The translations under genes and the position numbers were made by a program. From the NCBI GenBank assembly GCA_949987705.1, contig OX465281.1, forward strand, positions 81,372,543 through 81,436,542: DNA of 64,000 nucleotides, written 5' to 3'. This stretch comes from Thereva unica (lineage: Eukaryota; Arthropoda; Insecta; Diptera; Therevidae). Position 1 is the stretch's first letter. Every line of letters starts with the position of its first letter. This document shows, piece by piece, positions 1 through 11,559 of this stretch. The notes below the pieces were generated by a model that saw only the letters and a program-made list of their open reading frames with translations, searched no databases and had not been told where the DNA came from.

Positions 1-899
1 CGGTACCCAATGGCAAAATTCGGCCGCCATCTTGGAACGCCATCTTGATTTTTTACAAACTGGTCAGATTGCATGGCCACGCAAACTATGCATATGTGCA
101 AAATTAGAAGTTGATCTCCTATACGGAAGTGTTGATCACCACCTTCTTCAGTACCCCCCCCCCTACCGGACCTTTATAATCCTTAACCTATTCCCCCTCC
201 CCCAAAACCCACTTCCTCGTACTAAGCTTACTGCTAGACATTGCACCATGACATGACAAATGACATGACGCACTGGTAGTACAAACGGTGACTCCTGAGC
301 TTAGCACTACCACATAAGAAAAAAAGTGGGTTCAAATCAGGTTGCAAGGTTTGTTTACAAAGAATATACAAACATACAAACGTACAAACATACATACATA
401 CAGGGAAAGCTATAAAGCTAAAACATGTATATATAGATATTCAAAAAAATTGCGTTATCAGTTATTTCAGGCACGTTCAGTACGAACTTTGGCGTTGGAT
501 TACTCGCAAACTATACAAGCGAGAACGATGACTAAGGGCTTATTCTAAAGGTAATCACTAGCACTATAAGTTTGGTAATCGGCATTAACCCACCCAAATT
601 AATATCTTACGAGTTAATCGCAAAAAACTGCATTCAACCTCAACCACCCGAACAAGTTCGAACTTTGAGCCAAATCAACTTACAGACCTCGTTGAGGGCT
701 CATTTTGTAGATAATTTTATTCTCCAACAGCTTGCTAGCGATCATTTTCAGCTATCATTGCACACAACCGAGTTATTTGGTATAAACGAGCTCTACCTCT
801 TTTTCAAGATGACGGCTTTTCCCATCACACTGCGACCCCACAAACTTGGTTTTAACATTGTCAGATGTACCCCAACAAATTCCAAAAAAAAATTTTGAC
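1..899. other. No recognisable gene; AT-rich spacer
   Basis: I see no domain, RNA gene or transposon end here. There is a C-run near 155 and a short run of CATA/CAAA repeats at about 365-403. The open frames are short, partly use non-ATG starts, and have no recognisable motif. It may be more degraded transposon, but nothing supports a family. Confidence 0.5.
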
Positions 900-1790
900 C
901 ATCATGAAATGCAATTTCATGCCCTTTTTTCGACTAATTGCTCTGAGCTATAGGGCTTTTATCGATTCGATTATTTTATCAGGCACTCCACGTCGCCGTA
1001 ATGACCGAGTCGAACCCTCTCTCATAGTCTACGAAAGCAACGTAAAGGGGGATCGGAATGCAGTAGACTGCTCCATTATTCTTCTCAAGGTGTTGATATG
1101 ATCAATACATGAGCAGCCCTTCCTGAATCCGGCTTGCTGCCTCCTAAGCGTTCAGTTTACTGCCTCTCTTATCCTAGATAGTAATATACATATGGGACAA
1201 AATTTTGCCCACAGTAGATAATAAACAGATGGCTCTTCCGTTGTGGCATATTGTTAGGTCCCCCTTGGTATTGGTATTTTGACTATGATACCTTCCGTGT
1301 GTTCCATGCTATTTCCAGGATTGGTTGTAGTGCATCTGCTATGAGGCTTTCACCGGTTTTCAACAATTTTGGCGAGATGCCATCAATTCCAGCTGCTTTA
1401 ACATTGGCCATCACATTAATTGCGGTTACAATTTAAGTATTGGATGGGGACCGGGTGGTGATTCTTATTAGCTGTGCATTGTTGCTGTTTTCGTGAGGTT
1501 CCTTTGTAAGTGAACCATTCAGGGCGGCGAAGAAATAATATCTCCATCTTTGGAGTTGCTCTTCCTCGCTGCACAGCAGCCTTCCATCCGCACTCTTAAC
1601 GGCATGTTTTTTAGTAGAGTGCTTTCCCGAGAGCTGTTTAGTGATTTGGTGTAGCACCTTACTATTGCCTGTGTCTGCCGCGTTTTCCGCTCTTTCTGCG
1701 AGCTCATTTATCTGCTGCCCTCTTATCACACCGGACAATTCTCTTTACCTCCCGGTGCAATTGGGAGTATTCCCGCCCAACTAGCAAACT
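900..1790 (-). mobile_element. Non-LTR retrotransposon remnant, linker and RT half (RTE-like)
   Basis: Read on the minus strand from about 1770 downward, the first part is a basic linker (REVKRIVRCDKR-like, then ELAERAENAADTGN) ending near 1433. Next comes the start of a reverse transcriptase: KAAGIDGISPKLLKTG at about 1420-1370, an LRRQQAGFRKGCSCIDHINT-like motif near 1110, a VDYERGFDS motif near 1030, and VPDKIIESIKAL near 970. The parts lie in different frames, with several frameshifts and stops, so this is a pseudogene. It has the same strand, family style and domain order as the endonuclease half at 38722-40020. I infer one element split by the later insertions between them. Confidence 0.75.
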
Positions 1791-1867
1791 CTCCAGAGCA
1801 AAACTTTTGCAAATTGTGAAATTATCTCATAACACTCTCTTAACACTCTTCGATAGTCTCAAGAGCA
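1790..1867. mobile_element. Left piece of split AT-rich element (approximate left end)
   Basis: This 78-bp stretch lies between the linker of the non-LTR remnant and the first LTR of the array. It has the CTCATAA / ACTCTT word style found right of the array (37544-38722). The simplest reading is one AT-rich element inserted in the non-LTR linker and later split by the array. Its left end is judged from where coding similarity stops, so it is uncertain by tens of bases. No transposase is visible. Confidence 0.4.
1864..1867. repeat. Left 4-bp target site duplication (AGCA) of the LTR array
   Basis: AGCA directly precedes the terminal TG of LTR 1. The same four bases directly follow the terminal CA of LTR 5 (37540-37543). 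Gypsy-type integrases commonly make 4-6 bp duplications. Internal LTR borders do not have this sequence on both sides. Confidence 0.75.
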
Positions 1868-3954
1868 TGTATTAGCATAATGGCGCGATAAAATAGTGGG
1901 CGCCACTTATGCGAGGTATTACCCCCTTAGCCATAAGCCCGGAAAAGCATGACCAAGGAGCCAACACCATACATAAGAAAGGAAACTAAATTCCGGAACT
2001 CCTACGCCGGCCACACGGAGTTATCTAGCTCGCCGGAGGGGTCGTGGGTTGTGTGGCCGGGCCTTACCGCAGTTGGTTCACCACTTACCTGTGACTATGA
2101 AAAATCTTATTCAATTCCCGTCGTCCTTCGGTCCTCGCCTGAGCCGTATCATGGCTATCTGCTTCCCTGACAGCTCATAGTATCGAAGGCTATCAGCTTC
2201 AGGGAAAGTCACTCTCTAGGACACCCTGAAAAAGAAATATCGCCCGCCCCAACCATTCCACAACAAAACAATCTAATGCACGGACATTACATTTATATTT
2301 ATATCAATTAACATTCCTGTTTATCACAGGTCAACAATGCACAAGATTACAACAATTTACTAACGATATTCAATATTCGTTCTCACTGCTATACTAACAG
2401 TATCAGATAAATAAAAAATAATCAATAAAAAAAAACAATTCTAAACTACACGACACGGAAATATATAATTAACTATGATTATACAATTAGGTCGACGAAA
2501 GATGTTGGAAAGAAAACGCGTCGTACGGGTACCCTTACGTCGCGTTTGTACAGACGATATCACATTTATTAATTCCGTATACTAGAAAACCAACTACCTG
2601 TAAAACACAAGAGAAAAAAATATCTCCAATACGGAGCCAACAAATGCAACCACAAATGTAAATGAAATGTTAATTGAACAGATTCAAATAAAATGCTGTA
2701 ATTCTAATTACACTTAAAATTATTATCTAATAATCAATTAAATTGGTGCATTCAAGCATACATAAAGATGTTATCTGTGAGGTGGGTATGTTTGGTTCTT
2801 CTCCTCTCCTATATAGGCTACGGGTAAACCCGGTACCGGTCAAGTAATCTCTTCTGTCCGAAGGGATTCCCTATCGTGAAAAGTTACCACTCACACCCGA
2901 ACACTTCTAGCAACGATGGTGAGGGTTTCGTGAATATAATCGGGATCTCTTAAATTCCCCTTCTGATGGAACCCATTTCCGCACATTGGACACTCAAACG
3001 GTGCGCAGTCGCAGGTCTCGTAATATTAAATTTGTTACACGATTGTATTAACCTGAAACACCGCCTTGCCGCCTTCGTTACAAACAAAAATTCTTACCTT
3101 CGAATGTTTGGTAAAGGTCACTTCCTTGCATACTGATGTTGACAATTTCTAGCGCATATACCGCCTTACCAGATGTTTGTTGTTGTTCCCTTCCGCACTT
3201 AGTCCAAACCATAACACAGACTTCACCATAACTGTCCGTCACTGGCAAAGGTTTCACCAGGCGCAAAGTTTCACCACCAGATCTGCTACCAGGTAACTCC
3301 TTCTATTACCCTACAGTCAAATCCCTCGATGATCAATCTTGAACCGTGCTTCTTCTTCCTTCCCTACACCGCCACCATCGCGCGTCGTCTGAGTCCAAGT
3401 CAAACGACCCACAATGAATCCACACGGCAGCCAGTCACTTCCGAGTTGATATTATGCAATTCGTGTATACTCTTGAGACACAGCTACCATCTTATTTTGA
3501 ACAACAGATGGGAAATCCAACGTATAACAAAATCTCCTTCGAAAATTGCCTCTTTGTGCAGGATTCCTTGTTGCTGGTTTCTCAGCCCTTTCGGTTGGTT
3601 CTTGCCAGATTTCTTGGTCGTTTCTGGATTCCAATTAGGTTGGGAGCTCACACGATAGCCGCAACTATTTTTTCCGTCCGGCAAAAAGAAAAACTGAATA
3701 TTCGAAACGGGTTACAAAACTTTCTATCGCCCGCTTAAAAAAACTGACTCCCCTCAAAACTCTAGGAACTCGCCGACTGTCAACACCGATTTTTAAAAAA
3801 CCTCCGACAAAACTTCTTTTCTCATCAATATCTTTTCCCAGACTGGCTTTTCCAAATTTTTCTTTTCCGTCCTTTGTTTTTTTCTCTCCCCGCCTACTGT
3901 TTGTTTTCGAACCACTTCTGAATTTCATTCTCGACAGTGATTTTTAGTCAAGTA

Positions 3955-3955
3955 T

Positions 3956-3986
<31 letters not shown>

Positions 3987-3990
3987 TTTT
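3955..3990. repeat. (TTTA)n simple repeat, retrotransposon tail
   Basis: About nine TTTA units on the plus strand, read as a (TAAA)n tail on the minus strand. They form the 3' end of the nested non-LTR element and mark its junction with the LTR. Confidence 0.9.
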
Positions 3991-4258
3991 CATATTAAAT
4001 AGGGATGTACACAAGACTTACATCTTTTAGAGTACATAAAACAATAAATTGATAAAAATAAATTTTAATATATGTACATATAAACTAATCTAAACTTAAT
4101 AAACTAAGAAGAGGGGAAAATAGGGAAAAGAAAGAAAATTATTTTGAAGTAAAGATCATAGAGAGGAAAGAGAACAGAGAGAATGAAAATAGTAATAAAA
4201 AACTTTACTAAGATAGGACAAGAATATGTGGAAGTAAAGAAGAGAAAGTTTAGAAATA

Positions 4259-5577
4259 CTAGAAAGAAGAAGAAGAAAGAAAAAGAGATGCTTGCCTTCT
4301 GAATGCTGTGACTGTGCCTATTCTTTGGATGTAGTTAGGAAGACTATTCCAGAGCCTGAGCGAGTGCACAAAGAAAGAACGACTACCAATTAAGGAGAAA
4401 TGTGCGGGAATGAGAAATTTAATTGACCGCAGGGATTGGAGGGGCGTAAGGAAGTCGGAAAGATAAGACGGACTGTTAGTACGGAGAACTTTATGCAGGA
4501 GGACCAATGACATAACATCAATAAAGTGAAAAAGGCCGCAACCCAGCAAGGAATTTTGCACACCAGACACATGATCAGACCTCCGCATGTGAAAAATAAA
4601 CCTTAAACAATCGTTAAAAGCAACTTGGAGCCGCTGACGGCAGGATGAATCGAGGGATATATATACAAGGGCACCATAGAGGAAATGAGGTAGAACGAGG
4701 GACTTAACAAGTTTGAGGCGAATAGATGGCGATAAAAGACTAGAATATAGCCAGAGTTTGCGTAAAGTGCCATAGATCTTGGAGATCATAAGTGAAACAT
4801 GTTTGCAACAGGATAGTTTGGAGTTAATAACAATACCAAGATTATTTATACAGTCAACAATAGGAAGAGGGGTATTATCAAGTAAGAGAGATGGGATGTT
4901 GTCAGTGGACAAAGAGCGACGACTAAGAAATAGTACTTGGGATTTATTAGGATTGAGTTTAAGGAAATTGAAAGAGCACCATTCATTAATTTGGGATAAA
5001 GTATCATTGAAATCCGAAATACAGAGTTCAAGCTGACTAGGAGGACATGATGTATACAGCTGGAGATCATCAGCATATAGATGAAAGGAGGAACGATGGA
5101 TAACAGAGGGAAGATCATTGACATATAGCGAAAAAAGAAGAGGGCCAAGTATAGAGCCTTGCGGAACTCCCAAAGGCACAGGTAGAAACGAGGATTCAAC
5201 ATTGTTATGGCGGACACACTGAAGTCTATTAGAGAGAAGAGAATAGAAAAGTCGAATAGCAGAGGAAGAAAAGTGGTAGAGTTGGCTAAGTTTGGAGAGC
5301 AGAAGAGAGTGAACCACAGAATCGAAAGCCTTAGAGAAATCCAGAAGAACCAGAATCGCAATATCACCCTTGTCGATCGCAGAGCGCAAGTCAGTCGTTA
5401 CCTTTAATACAGCTGTTTCACAGCTAAGGGATCTACGAAAGCCGGATTGGAATTTAGAGATGAGGTTATTATATTCAAGATGTTGCAGAACTTGGGTATA
5501 CACAATTTTTTCAAAGCCTTTGGCAAGAAAGGGAAGAATACTGATAGGACGAAAATCTGTTAAGTCAGCAGGAGAGG
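4259..5577 (-). CDS. Partial non-LTR reverse transcriptase (5'-truncated)
   Basis: One frame stays open from the 5' truncation point to a stop at 4259, about 440 residues. RT motifs in order: DFRPISILP near the start, QSGFRRSLSCETA, LLDFSKAFDS (first catalytic Asp), LGVPQGSILGPLLFSLY, YADDLQLY (catalytic Asp pair), NPNKSQVLFLSR and a thumb/connection region to the stop. The upstream endonuclease and ORF1 are missing, so it cannot transpose by itself. Motifs place it in the Jockey/CR1-type non-LTR assemblage; I cannot fix the clade without a tree. The uninterrupted frame suggests a recent insertion, later than the LTR it sits in. Confidence 0.88.
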
Positions 5578-5691
5578 ATTAATCATTTATTCAGTGAATA
5601 AAAACCGACCGTTACATACCCTCGGGTCACAAAGCCGACTCGCGAGGCAGTGAGGAGCCGAAAAAAACGGTCGCCGTAGGTCTAATATCTT

Positions 5692-5759
5692 TGGCGCCAA
5701 TGTGGGACTCGACTCACGACCTGAGAATAGGAGTCTCATAGTGACTGAGCTAGCCGGGC
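5692..5759 (-). other. tRNA-Lys-derived sequence in 3' end of unit 1
   Basis: On the minus strand it runs from GCCCGGCTAGCTCAGTC to CATTGGCGCCA, in tRNA order: acceptor, D arm, anticodon arm, T arm, CCA. Unit 1 keeps the canonical GCTCAGTC of the D arm but lacks about five bases before the anticodon stem that units 2-4 retain. It lies 75 bp before the 3' LTR, on the same strand as the element. It is probably not a working tRNA, because the D and T arms are altered. Confidence 0.75.
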
Positions 5760-6087
5760 ATCACAGATAAGAGTAGTAATACGGAACGAGGTTAGAGGAG
5801 TGCTTACGCCAACTTTTGAAAAGGTGGAGCAGTCAGTAGATCACTCGGAAGAATATCTGGAAGTACCAGGATCCGGCTGAAGGCAATTCCATATTGTCCC
5901 CCTCCGGTTCCCGTAAACTTACAGGCATTCTCGCCAGAACCGGTTTCCTCTCGTACCGTGGAGTCAATCTCACGCAATCCCACATTGCATGTGACTCACC
6001 CCAGTAGGACGACAGGCAACTAATTCGCCGAGGTACACCCACAGCCTGACCAAAATTTATAAAAATGAAACGGACACCTTTAGGACA

Positions 6088-9000
6088 TCAACGACGTAGG
6101 TCTTTGGCGTGATATACCCCTATGCTCTTCCCGCCCAAATCCTCCAGTTCGTACAAACTAGTTCCAATTCTTTTACGTATCCGAGCTTTCAGAAACCGGG
6201 GTGCCAACTTGGCACTGAAACGACCCGCTCGATTACTCACCCAGAACGTTCTCCGGTAAACCTCATCTCCTGGACGAAAACTGCCCACACGACACCGCAA
6301 GTTGTATTGGGTTTTAAGTCTGATGTGGGCGGCGGCTAAATTAACAGCAATCCGCTCACGAAGCATCTGCATTTTGTCCGTCAATGGTAGAAAAGCTATG
6401 TCACCCTCCTGGAGAACGTTCAGTTTCTTCAGGACTGGATATGCTGATCCGTGTAGAATCATGTGGCTACCAAACAGGGCCTGATATGGGGACATGCCGA
6501 TCGCCGCGTGGTGGGTACTACGAAGAGCACATTCAATGGACGAAAGATGTCTATCCCACTCACGATGATCCTCCTTTAAGTATGCCCTAATGGCGGTTAG
6601 GATGGATCTATTCACCCGCTCGGAAGCGTTAGGGTGAGGCGAATATACAGCCGTGCGCACATGGTGCAGGCCATAGTCGGTCAACAATTTAGCAAACTCT
6701 TTGGAGGTGAATTGCCGACCATTGTCGGAGAAGACCGTTTCAGGAACTCCAAAGGTATGGAAGATAGTTTGCTCGAGAAACTTGACGGACACCGCCGTGG
6801 TCTCAGCGGACACGGGGTGCAGGAAGACAAATTTGGTGAAAGCATCCAATACAACAAATACTGCCGTGTGGCCTTTCTTCGACCTGGGATAAGGACCTAA
6901 GAAATCGACGTATAAAAATTGGAACGGCCTCGACGCATCCATGGGGTTTCCCATAGGTGGTCGAAGTACTGAACTGGGGGCTTTGGTGGTCTTGCAGACC
7001 TCACACTTGGCGATGAACTCCCGAACTTGTTTTGCCATACCTGGCCCAAAGTACTTGCATCGCAATCGGGCTAGCGTTTTCCCTACTCCACCATGCGAGG
7101 CTTGGGGAGGCGAATGATACGATTCGACGAGCGACGCGGTCAATTCCATCTGAATCCACAACTTCCATGTCAGGTCGTCAGCAATCGGGTTTCCAGTACG
7201 TGGTGATGTACGCTTGAAAACGTACCCATCTTCAACTCGCAGGTCTGGTAGCTGCGGTGAGGCTTGCCTGAGGCTATCACCCAGACAAAGATATTCAGGG
7301 GACTTGAAAGACGGGGCATTTAAGTCCACGTCGAAACACAAGACAATTCGTCAACGCAATCCATGCGTGACAAGGCATCGGGAACCACATTGTGGGTGCC
7401 TTTACGATGTTCGATTGTAAAGTTGAACCCCTGAAGCTTAAGACTCCACCGGGCTAAACGGCCATTAAGCTCCTTCTGGCCCATGAGCCATTTCAGACTT
7501 GCATGGTCAGTAATGACCGTGAAAGTCTGTCCCTCAACATACGCTCTAAACTTCTTTATACTCAGCATGGCTGCGTAGCATTCGAGCTCAGTAATGGTGT
7601 AGTTCCGTTGTGCTCCGTTCAACTTCTTGGACATATAAGCAATCGGATGTTCTCCTCCATCCATGTCCTTTTGAAAAAGCACACTACCTACACCAGTTCT
7701 GCTGGCATCGCACTGAATATAGAAAGGCTTAGAAAAATCTGGAGTGACTAAAAGAGGAGCTACCGTCATCAGCTTTTTCAAGGTCTCGAACGCCTGCTGG
7801 GCCTCATCAGTCCAACTAAAAGATTTAGACTTCAAACAATCCGTGATTGGAGAAGCCACGCTAGCATAATTGGGTATGAAACGCTGATACCATCCGGTCA
7901 TACCCAAGAATCTCCGAGTCTGCTTATGAGACTTCGGAGTCGGGAAGTCCATGATGGCCGTCACCTTATTAGGATCGGTTTTCAAAGTCCCATCACCGAT
8001 TATGAAGCCGAGATACTTCACTTCCGTCACGCAGAATTTGCTTTTAGATAAATTGATGGTTAACCCCGCACGACGGAGACAGCTGGCCACTTCGTCCAAA
8101 AGCTTTAGGTGGGAGTCAAAGTCAGGTGACACAATGAGCAGGTCGTCCAGATAGACAAAAACGTTTTCACGTAAATGGCCCGGGATGGTCTTATCCATCA
8201 AGGGACACATGCGCTGTGGGGCGTTGCACAAGCCGAAAGGCATAACTGTGAACTGGTACAATGGACGACCAGGGAAAGTGAAAGCTGTCCGCTCTCGCGA
8301 CTTCATCTCTAGCGGAATTTGCCAGAAAGCGTCTTTGCGGTCTAAACTCGTGATGAACTTGGTGTCTTGAAGACGACCAAGAAGACCATCAATGTGTGGA
8401 AGTGGATAGGCGTCCTTCACAGTGACACTGTTCACCTTGCGAGAGTCAAGGCACAGGCGGACCTTACCTGGTTTACGAACCAACACCACTGGAGAATTCC
8501 AGGAACTATTTGATGGCTCAATCACCCCCAGCGACAACATCCTGTCCAACTCACCATACATCAGCTGTTGTACAGCGGGTGAGGCGGGATAATGCCTCTG
8601 TTTAATAGGAACTGAGTCACCAGTGTCAATGATGTGTTCCTCCAGGTTAGTCTTTCCCAGTCCGAAGACATCAAAAGAGGGAAATCTGGCCTTGACGTGT
8701 TCCAACCGTTCGCATTGCGAGGACGTTAGTCGTGCATTTTTGCAGACACGGATGGAGCGTTTATCTCGCCGACTATTTGGGGAGCGAGGCCGAAAAGATT
8801 CCAAAAATCCATCCCTAGGTACAGTCTCTGGCTGAGACTGGGCACCACATAGATGGTTATATCACGGGTCCTTCCTCCAAAGGATATCGGAACTCGAATA
8901 TAACCGCAAAGTCTCTGCGGAGCCCCGTCAGCAGTATGCACTACAGAGTGCAAAGTGTAGACTGTCACTTCGGGATGATTGGCTAGAAACGCTTCGGCAT

Positions 9001-9481
9001 CTCTCCCCAAACAGCTAACAGTGGCACCACTGTCCAACAACCCAACCACTTCCTCGTTAGCTACGAGGACCTTCGTAAACAGACGAGGATCTGACGAATC
9101 CGAGATGAAGGCAGAAACAATTTTCTGCAAACATTGTCGCTTCTCCTTAGCTCGTACTCTAATTTGGGGAGGGGTGCGCTTGGAAGTTAGGGAGTCCACA
9201 TAAGGTGGCTCTGAGAATATGCACGAACGAGCGGAGATATATCTCTTCCAACGGGAAAGGAATGACAGTTTAACCTCCTCTGAGGGAAAAACAGGAAGAG
9301 CATCAGTTGACGTAAAGTCGCTGATGGTAGTCATAGCAGGGGTAGTTAAAGTATAAACAGGGACAACGGGCGAGCTTAGCTCGGGAGCGGACTCCTGTAC
9401 TGTCTCACACCCCGGCTCCGGTTTCCCTGACAGGTGGGGCACACTGGTGTGACAACTCCTGGCTTGCCACACTTGTAGCAA
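6088..9481 (-). pseudogene. pol: Unit 1 Pol (protease, RT, RNase H, integrase), two frameshifts
   Basis: The polyprotein would process itself, copy the RNA and integrate the DNA. Segment 9481-8726 holds the protease (LLDSGATVSCLG). Segment 8804-7320 holds RT (LDRKDAFWQIP, FVYLDDLLIVS) and RNase H (YIQCDASRTGVGSVLF, ITDHASLKWL). Segment 7341-6088 holds the integrase zinc region (H-H-CEVC), catalytic residues in YVDFLGPY, FSDNGRQFTS and ASERVNR, and a GPY/F-like tail. One-base deletions near 8728 and 7341 break the frame. This is the only unit without the 4-bp RNase H insertion found in units 2-4. It also has a Trp-to-Gly change in the zinc region (KYFGPG). Confidence 0.9.
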
Positions 9482-10485
9482 AATAGGCCACGAGTTTCAG
9501 ACGGGCAGTCCATAAATGGATGACCCGGTTGCTGACAATTCCAACAACGTAAAGGTCGTGGATTCGTCTGGTTCTGACGCGGCGCCGTCATTTCGTCAAC
9601 TTCGGGTGTTGGTAAGTCCGGATGTAAATGTTCAGGCGGGTATGTAGATGGATATTCAACCTCGTGTAGCTGCCGATCAGGCCTGCGCTCTACGCGCTTC
9701 AGCTTCTGCCAGCGTTCGACTCGAACGCAAGTCTCACGCAACTGTTGCATGCTGGTGAAATTCTGTCCTATTATCGCCGAACCTAACGTGTAGTTTAAGT
9801 TACGAATCACGATTCCTATCAAACCGTGTTCCGACATCGGCTTATTCATTCGATTATGCAACGACAGCAGTTGAGCATAAAAGTCATCAAACGAAAGCGT
9901 GTGTTGTTTGGTATCCATCATATGGAGGATCAGTTCCTCATCGGATTCTCGCGTTCGGAAATAACTTATAAATTGAAGTTTAATAGTCGCCCAATCAGGA
10001 TCTACGAATTGTCGTCGAAACTGGGACCAGTACCAATCGTTAGCTCGTCCCGACAACATCGAGGAGAAATGTCGGCAGACTTCCGATAGTTCGACCCCAG
10101 CATCGCGAGCCTTCAGTTCCACCCGGAACAGAAATTCCTCCGCCGACAACAATCTGTCCTCGCCGGAGAACTTTAAATTCCAGTACGTAACTGGAGACTT
10201 GCGATGATGGGTCCCTGATAACGAGGTCAGCCTGAGGTCCGCAGGTGGTGTCATGACAGGTAAAGAAAATTGATCCCGAGTAACACAAGGGTTTATCGGA
10301 ACCGCAACAGGTCGCTGCTGAATTAAAAATGTATCTAGGACTTGTCGCAATTGCGCGATTTGCTCCTCCAGCGAAGGAGTGGGATCAGACCCATTCGATT
10401 CAGTAGCTTGCGCGTCTTGGGGTCTGTCTGGAAGATCACTATTACTAGGTACTGGGGTAGCAGTGTTTCCACTACGAAGTTCCAT
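9376..10485 (-). CDS. gag: Unit 1 Gag (369 aa)
   Basis: Gag forms the particle and binds the RNA. The start at 10485 (MELRSGNTATPV) opens an uninterrupted frame. A glutamine- and proline-rich N terminus is followed by a retrotransposon capsid-like region at about residues 95-260 (YWNLKFSGEDRLLSAEEFL, FISYFRTRESDEELI). Near residue 315 there is a nucleocapsid with a CCHC knuckle, CWNCQQPGHPFMDC, then a Cys cluster CYKCGKPGVVTPVCPTC in which the expected His is Val. The last 106 bases overlap pol in the -1 frame. Residue 7 is Asn here and in unit 4, Lys in units 2 and 3. Confidence 0.9.
   Translation of the reverse strand: MELRSGNTATPVPSNSDLPDRPQDAQATESNGSDPTPSLEEQIAQLRQVLDTFLIQQRPVAVPINPCVTRDQFSLPVMTPPADLRLTSLSGTHHRKSPVTYWNLKFSGEDRLLSAEEFLFRVELKARDAGVELSEVCRHFSSMLSGRANDWYWSQFRRQFVDPDWATIKLQFISYFRTRESDEELILHMMDTKQHTLSFDDFYAQLLSLHNRMNKPMSEHGLIGIVIRNLNYTLGSAIIGQNFTSMQQLRETCVRVERWQKLKRVERRPDRQLHEVEYPSTYPPEHLHPDLPTPEVDEMTAPRQNQTNPRPLRCWNCQQPGHPFMDCPSETRGLFCYKCGKPGVVTPVCPTCQGNRSRGVRQYRSPLPS
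9421..9427 (-). promoter_or_regulatory. -1 ribosomal frameshift slippery site, unit 1
   Basis: On the minus strand the heptamer is G GGA AAC, set exactly in the gag frame, with GGA as codon 354. Slipping back one base leads directly into the pol frame (GKPEPGCETV). The pattern X XXY YYZ is a standard retroviral slippery type. A GC-rich stretch (CCGGAGCCGGGG) follows at once and might form a stimulatory structure. Confidence 0.8.
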
Positions 10486-11024
10486 ACTGGTTACCGTTTC
10501 TTTAAACTTGAGTTAGATGAAAGAGAAGCGGAAAGCAAAAAATATCAAACTACCCAAGGAACAAAATCAACACCGATTAGTGTGTAGTGATAAAACAACA
10601 AGTTTGTATTAGTGTATATATATTAGTGTAGGTGAGTGGTTATATGCTTTGATTTAATACTGATTTAGGAATGGTTGAGGCAGACGCCAATCCCCTCAGG
10701 GCTCCCGCATGTCAATGTCCTCGATGGCAGTTGGTGAAAACTATGAAGCATAGTCATCACCCAGTGCCATCAAGGTCGCCGACACAGCTTCAGGTAGACC
10801 CGAAAGAAGGACGGAAACAAAACTCAAAATCGCATCGCCACGAAAAGAAAGGAAACTTCTTCAAAAATAAAAAAAATTTAGGGGATCCGCTGTTCAACCA
10901 CAACCGAGCTACCTTTCGGAAAATCAATCAGAAGGGTATGTACAGACGGAGAAAAACGAATCAGGACAAAAACAAAAATATAGAATTTAAAAAGCTGGAT
11001 GGACCTTCCGAAGGAACAAGGGGC

Positions 11025-11255
11025 GCAGTGGCAGGCGGTATCACGCCTGATACCAAAGACGGTTAAGCCCTTGTCCCAACTTCAACGTCCACCAGGAAAA
11101 TTAAAAGAAGATCCTGTTCACGGACCGACGCAGTGGCAGGCGGTATCACGCCTGATACCAGAGTCGCCGCCCCTAGAAACAGGACAAAGATGAACCACTA
11201 CTTCACCTGCACGCATAGCCAAGCGAGCACTCGCTTGTTAGCAAGCCGTGCAGGT
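11025..11255 (-). other. Structured leader of unit 1: duplicated hairpin and long stem-loop
   Basis: A 31-bp motif at 11025-11055 recurs exactly at 11130-11160. Each copy contains GGTATCA-CGCC-TGATACC, a perfect 7-bp stem with a 4-base loop. At 11205-11255 a larger stem-loop has an outer stem ACCTGCACG / CGTGCAGGT and an inner stem CAAGCGAG / CTCGCTTG. All lie between the PBS and gag in the RNA leader, where packaging and dimerisation signals usually sit. That role is inferred. Confidence 0.7.
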
Positions 11256-11559
11256 CAGCATGGTTCGAAGCTACTCCAAAAAGAAGAAGTTACCGCAGAA
11301 TAGAACGGGTAGGCCTAAAAGCGAAAACAAATAAAAATTCACATAGAATTTGGACAAGGATGCTGAAAAAAATTCGAAAAATCAGACAAGGACTAAGGCC
11401 TCGCGGTACTACCTTAGCCCACAGCGAGCGCTTGGTAATTGTGGTGAACAATAAACAAAAAAAAATCAAACGTTGTCCGTGAAGGCACAAGTGGTACTAA
11501 ACACCAAAAAAATTAAACTTCAAGGCCCGTGTAGGACGGTCAACGGGCTTTAAAAGCTG

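Larger units (their letters stand above)
3955..5577 (-). mobile_element. 5'-truncated non-LTR retrotransposon nested in LTR 1
   Basis: Intact LTR copies read straight across this point (caagta then attaatc), so the borders are fixed at 3954/5578 within a base or two. The element reads minus. Its 3' end is a (TAAA)n tail (3955-3990 on the plus strand) preceded by about 270 bp of AT-rich 3' UTR. The 5' end is cut inside the RT domain. No target duplication is evident. A related copy with the same type of tail lies at 57030-58796. Confidence 0.88.
1868..5616 (-). repeat. LTR 1 (outer 3' LTR of the array), interrupted
   Basis: It starts TGTATTAGC and ends CCGTTACA on the plus strand, so it reads TG...CA on the element strand. 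Without the nested insertion at 3955-5577 it is about 2126 bp. It is the most divergent of the five LTRs, with private changes near 2050, 2187, 2405-2445, 2812 and 3000. That fits an old terminal copy less affected by homogenisation. Confidence 0.85.

Noticed and set aside
572..898. 108-codon plus frame as a host gene
   Set aside because: No motif, no supporting splice or start context, and a low-complexity region next to transposon debris.
3329..3658. 109-codon frame (and overlapping frames on both strands) repeated in every LTR
   Set aside because: Recurs only because the LTR recurs. Overlapping frames on both strands are equally open and none has a recognised domain.
5617..5640. Strong polypurine tract at the array's 3' LTR border
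   Set aside because: Only a short CGAGGGTA is seen before the 3' LTR on the minus strand. It is too weak to annotate with confidence.
10671..11066. 131-codon plus-strand frame conserved in all four units
   Set aside because: Antisense to the retrotransposon leader. Conservation is explained by array duplication, and there is no known motif.
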